A stretch of 9,619 bases of DNA from positions 1 to 9,619 of the forward strand of contig DYKW01000058.1 of NCBI GenBank assembly GCA_020722405.1, read 5' to 3'. A model generated the notes under the pieces. That model searched no databases, was not told where the DNA came from, and saw only the letters and a program-made list of their open reading frames with translations. A program made the position numbers and the translations under genes. This stretch comes from Anaerolinea thermophila (lineage in GTDB: Bacteria > Chloroflexota > Anaerolineae > Anaerolineales > DRKV01). Positions 5,596 to 9,619 of this stretch are shown piece by piece (positions within the stretch are counted from its first letter, which is position 1; each line of letters starts with the position of its first letter).

Positions 5596-5730
5596 CTAAG
5601 GCGCAGGCCACGGTGGGGTGAGGCATGGCCAACCGGGGTCATCGTAAGGATAGGCTGGTGTGCACGTGGGCTGCCCCGTGGGTGTGGGGGTATCGGTGGG
5701 AACAAAAGATGTATTCGTTGCGGTTTTCAA
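5596..5730 (-). pseudogene. Possible Pro/Thr-rich protein remnant
   Basis: Just past the baeRF gene, a different minus-strand frame reads TNTSFVPTDTPTPTGQPTC, then a Tyr/Pro/Asp segment ending PPWPAP and a TAG at 5596-5598. Thr-Pro linkers of this kind are common in secreted proteins of Chloroflexota, and the segment has two Cys. There is no proper start: the frame reaches the baeRF stop region, where only a TTG (5728-5730) is available. It could be the tail of a decayed secreted protein gene or a chance reading of C-rich DNA. Confidence 0.2.
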
Positions 5731-6827
5731 TAGCGTAGCAAAGCGGCCACATGGCCGGCCTCGGCCAATTCAGGTGAATCTTGCACCACTTCTACCTCCC
5801 CACCGGATTGCATTACCCTTCGAATGGCGTATTCAACGGCATCGGGCACTTGCACAAAATCTTGCCCGCAGAATGGGCATTTGGTCATCTGCTGGGTAGT
5901 AGTGTAGCCACAACCTTTGCAGGCCCAACCACTGGCGTGGTAATTTTCACTAACCAACAGTCGGTACACCTGCCCATTTCGAGCAACCTCTAAGGTTTGA
6001 TCCAGGCCTACCACACCCTGTTTTCCTTTAGCGGCTGCGGTAATGGCCTCCTGAACAAGTTTTGTTTCTTCTGCCCGTTCTTGCGTCTGGGCAATTTGCA
6101 TGGCCTGCGTCAGCACTTCATCTGCACTGGCTGTCATACTCGCCGGGAAAGAACCAACGATTAGGCTTTGCCACCTTTTAGGAAGCAAGGCACGCAATGC
6201 AGCCACGTTGTCTTCTGTTCCGGCCAACAAAACCCGGCGTACACCATAGTGTGCAAAGAAAGCCGCAGCAGCCTCTGCCACATCGCGCATGTTGCGCTCT
6301 GCCAGTTCACCGGTATGGTCTGTCTGTCCACTACTCCCCCCGCGTCGACCGGCGACCTGTGAAGCCCCACCACGTTTAGTACGATGAATTTTCTCCCCAA
6401 GGATGCCCTCTTGGGCCAGTAATTCGCTCATGTGGAAAGAGAAAAAACGCCCTCCCTGTTGATCCACCAGCACCACACCGTAATTGCCGTACAGGTCGAG
6501 CAGGCGGGCCAACGGCTTGATATAAGGCTGGTGGTGCACCCACAGCCGATCTTTCACCGGTAAAGCCAGGGGATAAGCCCTCCAAAACCCATTTTCCACA
6601 CTTGAAAACATCACCACACTGCGACCGCTGCCATCATGCTCACGCATCATGTAGTGCAAAATCGCTTCTTCGTCTTTGGGCATCTCCACATTGCGCAACA
6701 TAGCGCGCAATCGTAACAAAGCACTTTCATCGTTTCCGGCAGAGGAATCGGTGTTTAGATACACACTCAAAACGAGGTGCTCATCCGAATAAGCCAGGAG
6801 TTCTTCCAAATCATTTTTGGTAAGCAT
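5727..6827 (-). CDS. eRF1-like protein, baeRF family (family 10-like)
   Basis: A 366-aa soluble protein resembling the bacterial archaeo-eukaryotic release factor (baeRF) families. The N-terminal part has the LVLSVYLNTD strand (18-27); the middle region YGVVLVDQQGGRFF (116-129) leads to the catalytic-loop position KRGGASQ (151-157), which fits the GxxQ/GGQ-type loop of eRF1 and Vms1/VLRF1 relatives. A second Gly-rich GGSSGQ follows at 163-168. The C-terminal third carries a zinc ribbon (C303, C306, C317, C320), as in domain 3 of archaeal aRF1. Family knowledge suggests peptidyl-tRNA hydrolysis on stalled ribosomes, but this is not shown for most baeRFs. ATG 6827 has AGGAGG 7 nt upstream, better than GTG 6851. 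It is 78 nt downstream of htrA, probably last in that operon. Confidence 0.82.
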   Translation of the reverse strand: MLTKNDLEELLAYSDEHLVLSVYLNTDSSAGNDESALLRLRAMLRNVEMPKDEEAILHYMMREHDGSGRSVVMFSSVENGFWRAYPLALPVKDRLWVHHQPYIKPLARLLDLYGNYGVVLVDQQGGRFFSFHMSELLAQEGILGEKIHRTKRGGASQVAGRRGGSSGQTDHTGELAERNMRDVAEAAAAFFAHYGVRRVLLAGTEDNVAALRALLPKRWQSLIVGSFPASMTASADEVLTQAMQIAQTQERAEETKLVQEAITAAAKGKQGVVGLDQTLEVARNGQVYRLLVSENYHASGWACKGCGYTTTQQMTKCPFCGQDFVQVPDAVEYAIRRVMQSGGEVEVVQDSPELAEAGHVAALLRY

Positions 6828-6905
6828 AATTTTGCCTCCTTTTGGCAACACGCTGAAAAGTACATTTCTCGCTGTTGATACGGTGAGACGTTTTTCCCAA
6901 ATTCA

Positions 6906-8021
6906 CTACTGCTTTGTCAAAGGGCGTTTCGCCAACGTCATCGTCAACTCTTGAGAACGCCCATTACGCAACACGGTCAATATCACCGTATCACCTGGTT
7001 GCTTGGCCTTGAACAAGTAACTGATCATCTCTCCAAAATCATGCACCTCCACATCATCCAGTGCGATGATAATGTCTTCTTCCTGCACACCGGCTGCTTC
7101 CGCCGGACTATCGGGCGTTACGGAAGACACATACACCCCCCAGGCCTGCGGCAGGCCAAGTTCTTGCTGGGTAAGCAGTGTGATTTCCGGCAAGGCGCCA
7201 ATACCCATGTACGGGTAATCGTACTTCCCATCTGAAATCAGGGCAGGCACCACCCGCCGCACGATATTGGAAGCCACGGCAAAGCCCACACCACTGCTGG
7301 TTGGCGTGCCATCCATAGTAAAGTTGGTGGTCTGAATGGCACGGTTAATACCAACCACTTCCCCATTCAAATTGAGCAGCGGCCCGCCGGAATTACCGGG
7401 ATTGATAGCCGCATCCGTCTGTAGGATGTCCCCGGTGGTAAAAAAACCGCCACTGCTAGCCTCACGCATCGAATCTAGGGTGCGTCCTTTCCCCGAAATA
7501 ATTCCCACCGTCATCGTGCCGCTATAGCCAAAAGGATTGCCGATGGCGACCACAGTTTGCCCCACCTTCAGGGTGTCTGAATCTCCCAGGGGTATGGGGT
7601 GAAGCACATCTGCGGGCGCGTCCACTTTGAGGACAGCCAGGTCGGAATCCAGATCTGTGCCAACGACTTCGGCAAAAGCCTTGAAACCAGAGATGAAATC
7701 TACCTCTACTTTTTGCGCTCCTTCCACCACGTGGTAATTGGTGATCACGTGACCCGCGTCGTCATATACAAAACCACTGCCCTGCGCGCCACCTTGGTCG
7801 GAGATTACGCGAATGGAAACCACCCCATCGCTCACTTTCGCGTACAGGGCAACCAGCAAATCTTGCATACCGGATTCATTTAGCAAGGGTACGTTGCCAA
7901 CCACAGGGGTAGATTGTTCGACAATTGTTGGTACGTTAGTGCCAGTTAAAGTCTTACAAGCCATGCTAGTTAAGACTAGTATGACAATCAACAATACAAT
8001 TCGTAAGGTCGCTTTGTTCAT
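6906..8021 (-). CDS. htrA: HtrA/DegP-type serine protease, probable lipoprotein
   Basis: A 371-aa trypsin-fold protease with one PDZ domain, a usual length for single-PDZ HtrA proteins. The N terminus is a hydrophobic segment (7-21) ending in SMAC, a plausible lipobox with Cys22, so it is probably anchored on the outer face of the membrane. The catalytic triad is H97 (TNYHVV), D127 (SDLAVLKV) and S211 (GNSGGPLLN). The PDZ domain spans about 270-365, with YMGIG at its start. It degrades or refolds damaged envelope proteins. The ATG has AAGGAG upstream at a long spacing of 13 nt, so initiation may be weak or aided by coupling. It follows the DnaJ-like gene by 77 nt and precedes baeRF by 78 nt, all on one strand. 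Confidence 0.95.
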   Translation of the reverse strand: MNKATLRIVLLIVILVLTSMACKTLTGTNVPTIVEQSTPVVGNVPLLNESGMQDLLVALYAKVSDGVVSIRVISDQGGAQGSGFVYDDAGHVITNYHVVEGAQKVEVDFISGFKAFAEVVGTDLDSDLAVLKVDAPADVLHPIPLGDSDTLKVGQTVVAIGNPFGYSGTMTVGIISGKGRTLDSMREASSGGFFTTGDILQTDAAINPGNSGGPLLNLNGEVVGINRAIQTTNFTMDGTPTSSGVGFAVASNIVRRVVPALISDGKYDYPYMGIGALPEITLLTQQELGLPQAWGVYVSSVTPDSPAEAAGVQEEDIIIALDDVEVHDFGEMISYLFKAKQPGDTVILTVLRNGRSQELTMTLAKRPLTKQ

Positions 8022-8098
8022 AATGAGATTTTTGCTCCTTGATAAAGAGGTGACTATGTCTCAGATACACGCCGGACAACACCCTGATGAGCAGGGCA

Positions 8099-9010
8099 CT
8101 AGCGCAGTGCAGCCAGTTGTTGGAAAAGTTCGCGTTCTTTTGGCGTCAAGTGCTTTGGCAGCTGCACTTTTAGGGTTACATACAAATCACCAGGCTTCGA
8201 TGATTTTTTCATTACCGGCAACCCGCGTCCACGCAAGCGCACAGTTTGACCAGGCTGGGTTCCAGGGGCTACCGTTAACACCACATCTCCACCTGGGGTT
8301 GGAATTTTCACCTCACCACCTAAGATAGCGGTATACAGGTCAATCTCGTACTCAGAGTATACATCACTATCTTTCAATTTAAACTGCGGAGTATCGGCGA
8401 CTTTAATGCGTAAATACAAATCGTCATTAGGCAAAGCGCCGGGTACTCGCACCCGCGTGCCATTGCGTGCCCCAGCGGGGATTTTAACTTCTAAGCGACG
8501 TCCATCGATTTCCAGCGTGCGCGTTGCGCCACGCATGGCCTCATCCAGACTGATCGTCACTGGTTGGTCGGGCACCTGATGGGTTTGGTGCGCCGACCGG
8601 ACGTTTCTACCGCCAACGCCCATGTCTCCACCAAAAATAGCACGGAAGAAATCCGAAAATCCACCGGCTGTGCCAAATAAGTCATTCAGATCACCTACAA
8701 ACTCGACTCGCGTGCCACCGCCACCGGGTGCACCAGTTGCCCAGCGTGACCAGTCGAAACCACCCGCGTCTGGGTGACGCCGCCAATCACCATACGCCTG
8801 CCCTAAGCGATCATAGTGAGCACGTTTTTGAGGGTCGCTGAGTACTTGATATGCCTCATTAATCTCCTTGAATTTTTCTTCTGCCCGTTTATCATCTGGA
8901 TTGCGATCCGGGTGATATTTCATTGCCAATTCACGATACTTACGTTTGACTTCCGCCTCACTAGCATCACGGTTGACACCTAAAATCGCGTAATAATCCT
9001 TATATTCCAT
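8099..9010 (-). CDS. DnaJ-class co-chaperone, CbpA type
   Basis: A 303-aa J-protein. The J domain covers 1-70 with HPD at 33-35, needed to stimulate the DnaK ATPase. A Gly/Phe-rich linker (about 71-140) contains DLFGT, FFRAIFGG and related motifs. There is no CxxCxGxG zinc finger, so it belongs with CbpA/class B J-proteins rather than canonical DnaJ. Two beta-rich substrate-binding domains follow (about 148-222 and 223-303). It delivers unfolded clients to Hsp70. ATG 9010 has only a weak ribosome binding site close by (GAGAG). The strong AAGGAG lies 33 nt upstream and fits a short overlapping ORF instead. First gene of the likely operon, below the promoter at 9095-9123. Confidence 0.95.
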   Translation of the reverse strand: MEYKDYYAILGVNRDASEAEVKRKYRELAMKYHPDRNPDDKRAEEKFKEINEAYQVLSDPQKRAHYDRLGQAYGDWRRHPDAGGFDWSRWATGAPGGGGTRVEFVGDLNDLFGTAGGFSDFFRAIFGGDMGVGGRNVRSAHQTHQVPDQPVTISLDEAMRGATRTLEIDGRRLEVKIPAGARNGTRVRVPGALPNDDLYLRIKVADTPQFKLKDSDVYSEYEIDLYTAILGGEVKIPTPGGDVVLTVAPGTQPGQTVRLRGRGLPVMKKSSKPGDLYVTLKVQLPKHLTPKERELFQQLAALR

Positions 9011-9038
9011 ACTCTCTGTTCTCTATCCGGGAATACAT
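9000..9038 (-). CDS. Possible 12-aa leader peptide overlapping the dnaJ-like start
   Basis: The reading is MYSRIENREYGI then TAA. Its ATG (9036-9038) has AAGGAG (9044-9049) at an ideal 5-nt spacing. Its stop lies 8 nt past the ATG of the dnaJ-like gene, in another frame, so ribosomes ending here could restart on dnaJ. The start codon falls in the loop/stem of CGGGAA-TGTA-TTCCCG. The main gene lacks a good ribosome binding site of its own, which supports translational coupling. Real expression is unproven. Confidence 0.4.
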   Translation of the reverse strand: MYSRIENREYGI

Positions 9039-9088
9039 TCCCGCTCCTTGCAAGTTTTTTGACATTGCCAAAGCAATACAATCGGGAC
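9011..9088 (-). promoter_or_regulatory. Structured 5' leader of the dnaJ-like operon
   Basis: Between the predicted start of transcription and the dnaJ-like ATG lie about 78 nt with two compact hairpins: ATTGC-TTTG-GCAAT (9064-9077) and CGGGAA-TGTA-TTCCCG (9028-9043). The second lies immediately 3' of the strong AAGGAG and holds the ATG of the leader ORF. Such a layout could tune translation, for example with temperature, but no known thermosensor or riboswitch class is recognised. No CIRCE element is seen. Confidence 0.4.
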
Positions 9089-9094
9089 ACTTTT

Positions 9095-9123
9095 ATTGTA
9101 GGAATCATCTATCAACAAGTCAA
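9095..9123 (-). promoter_or_regulatory. Near-consensus sigma-70 promoter for the dnaJ-htrA-baeRF operon
   Basis: On the minus strand TTGACT (9118-9123) and TACAAT (9095-9100) are separated by exactly 17 nt. Each hexamer matches the consensus at 5 of 6 positions. Transcription would start near 9088. The type is housekeeping rather than an alternative heat-shock promoter. Confidence 0.75.
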
Positions 9124-9316
9124 GCACAAACTTTTTCTTTTTACATAACTCTAACTTTGCTATCATTTTACTGGCATGTCTCATGTCTCTTCTGACGGTA
9201 CCAATAGAAACGAGCCAGCAGGCAAGCTGGAAAGCCCGTCCTACAGAAGGTGATTCCAAACGCTATAAACGGGGGATGGTTCAGGAACCTACGGACACTT
9301 TGGACGCAAACAAGGC
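9124..9316. other. Intergenic stretch upstream of the dnaJ promoter
   Basis: No gene is supported. It contains a small hairpin (CCAGC at 9215-9219, GCTGG at 9226-9230) within the phrase GGCAAGCTGGAAAGCCCG, typical of short intergenic repeats, although no second copy lies in this window. A plus-strand ORF from 9183 runs through the R1 and R2 repeats and is not credible. Confidence 0.45.
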
Positions 9317-9379
9317 ATCTATTCCGAAAGTAGGGCATTTTCGCCCCTGGTGGTGTGCCAAGGAGCATGTCGACTTCTC
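9317..9379 (+). repeat. Degenerate copy of repeat R1
   Basis: It aligns to R1 over the full unit: ATCT then TCCGAAAGTAG (R1: TCTGAAAATAG), ATTTTC, TGGTGGTG, CATG and CGACTTCTC at matching spacing, give or take 2-3 nt. The AT-rich arms are lost and a new GGGC-ATTTTC-GCCC hairpin is present. Like copy B it is followed directly by module R2. Confidence 0.6.
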
Positions 9380-9577
9380 AAATTTTGGGCAACCCAAAAA
9401 TGTCAAAACCTTAACGCACAGCCACGGAAATGCGAAGGCAAGCGACAGCCTTCAGGTGTCAAGGAGCACTGCTCGCTATCCGCCGACCATCTGGCTGTTG
9501 TTTGCTGCCTACCTGACTACCCAACTACGCGACTATCCGACTACACGATTGAAAACGGCTTTTTCTTTGCGGCTCTG
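9380..9577 (+). repeat. Intergenic module R2, copy 2, with 8-bp tandem repeats
   Basis: It shares the order of blocks with 5046-5228: a perfect hairpin TTTTGGG-CAA-CCCAAAA (9383-9399), TTAACGCA, a GAAGGC...GCCTTC hairpin, an array of 8-bp NNCGACTA units (five, partly degenerate, 9512-9551), then AAAACGGCTTTTTCTTTGC and GGCTCTG. The middle differs in sequence from copy 1. A further R1 copy follows with no gap. Confidence 0.65.
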
Positions 9578-9619
9578 TATCTGATCTGAAAATAGATTTT
9601 CATGTCTGGTGGTGAAAAT
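9578..9619 (+). repeat. Dispersed repeat R1, copy cut by the window end
   Basis: The first 42 bases of R1, with 2 mismatches to copy A. It keeps the perfect GAAAAT-AG-ATTTTC palindrome. It abuts module R2 copy 2 directly, giving the order degenerate R1, R2, R1. Confidence 0.8.

Noticed and set aside
5239..5632. Minus-strand ORFs of 69 and 79 aa in the middle intergenic region
   Set aside because: No ribosome binding site, no recognisable domain, and one overlaps the terminator stem.
8082..8096. CCCTG/CAGGG hairpin between the dnaJ-like and htrA genes as a terminator
   Set aside because: A 5-bp stem with no U-tract on the minus strand; the genes more likely share a transcript.
9512..9551. 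CRISPR-like array
   Set aside because: The period is only 8 bp and the spacers are 2 nt. There are no cas genes and no 20-50 bp repeat/spacer pattern.
9183..9584. Plus-strand ORF of 133 aa at the right end
   Set aside because: It runs through the degenerate R1, R2 and the 8-bp tandem units, so it is translated repeat DNA.

Overview
The window carries seven confident protein-coding genes, all on the minus strand. They form two blocks set in a landscape of dispersed, non-coding direct repeats. The flavour is that of a Chloroflexota bacterium (Anaerolineae/Caldilineae/Ardenticatenia-like). The reasons are a cytochrome bc complex with a full-length cytochrome b and a triheme cytochrome c, a DUF2202 ferritin-like lipoprotein, a bacterial eRF1-like (baeRF) protein with a zinc ribbon, and intergenic DNA made of short recurring phrases such as NNCGACTA tandem units and TTAACGC / AGCCGC(A/G)AAG motifs. 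This assignment is inference from gene content, not from a marker gene.

Left block (135-4667), transcribed right to left: a DUF2202 lipoprotein (3691-4578), then an 11-bp inverted repeat, then cytochrome b (2256-3593), a Rieske iron-sulfur protein (1678-2187) and a membrane-anchored triheme cytochrome c with an extra C-terminal domain (202-1668). A strong stem-loop at 135-180 ends the unit. The last three genes form a quinol:cytochrome c oxidoreductase. Quinol is oxidised at the b/Rieske interface, and the triheme protein takes the place of cytochrome c1/f. The b subunit has b6f-type heme spacing but lacks the heme c(n) cysteine and the glutamate of the PEWY motif.

Middle intergenic region (4579-5726, over 1.1 kb): overlapping divergent -10-like sequences and a palindrome beside the DUF2202 gene, a possible 26-codon ORF with a strong ribosome binding site, a structured inverted-repeat element (4798-4920), repeat copies R1 and R2 (4983-5228), a stretch without recognisable features (5280-5547), a probable terminator (5548-5581) and a possible Pro/Thr-rich gene remnant (5596-5730).

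Right block (5548-9123), also right to left: a near-consensus promoter (9095-9123) with a 5' leader that appears to hold a 12-aa ORF overlapping the next start, then a CbpA-type DnaJ protein (8099-9010), an HtrA-type serine protease lipoprotein (6906-8021) and a baeRF-family eRF1-like protein (5727-6827). Chaperone, envelope protease and a putative peptidyl-tRNA hydrolysing factor in one likely operon suggest a protein quality-control unit.

Right end (9124-9619): a degenerate R1 copy, a second R2 module and a further R1 copy cut by the window edge. R1 copies near positions 1, 4983 and 9578, all in the same orientation, therefore bracket each gene block. I found no tRNA, rRNA, CRISPR array, transposase or phage gene. 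The most interesting signals are the modular repeats, the short ORF at the dnaJ start, the chaperone/protease/baeRF grouping and the sequence departures in cytochrome b.
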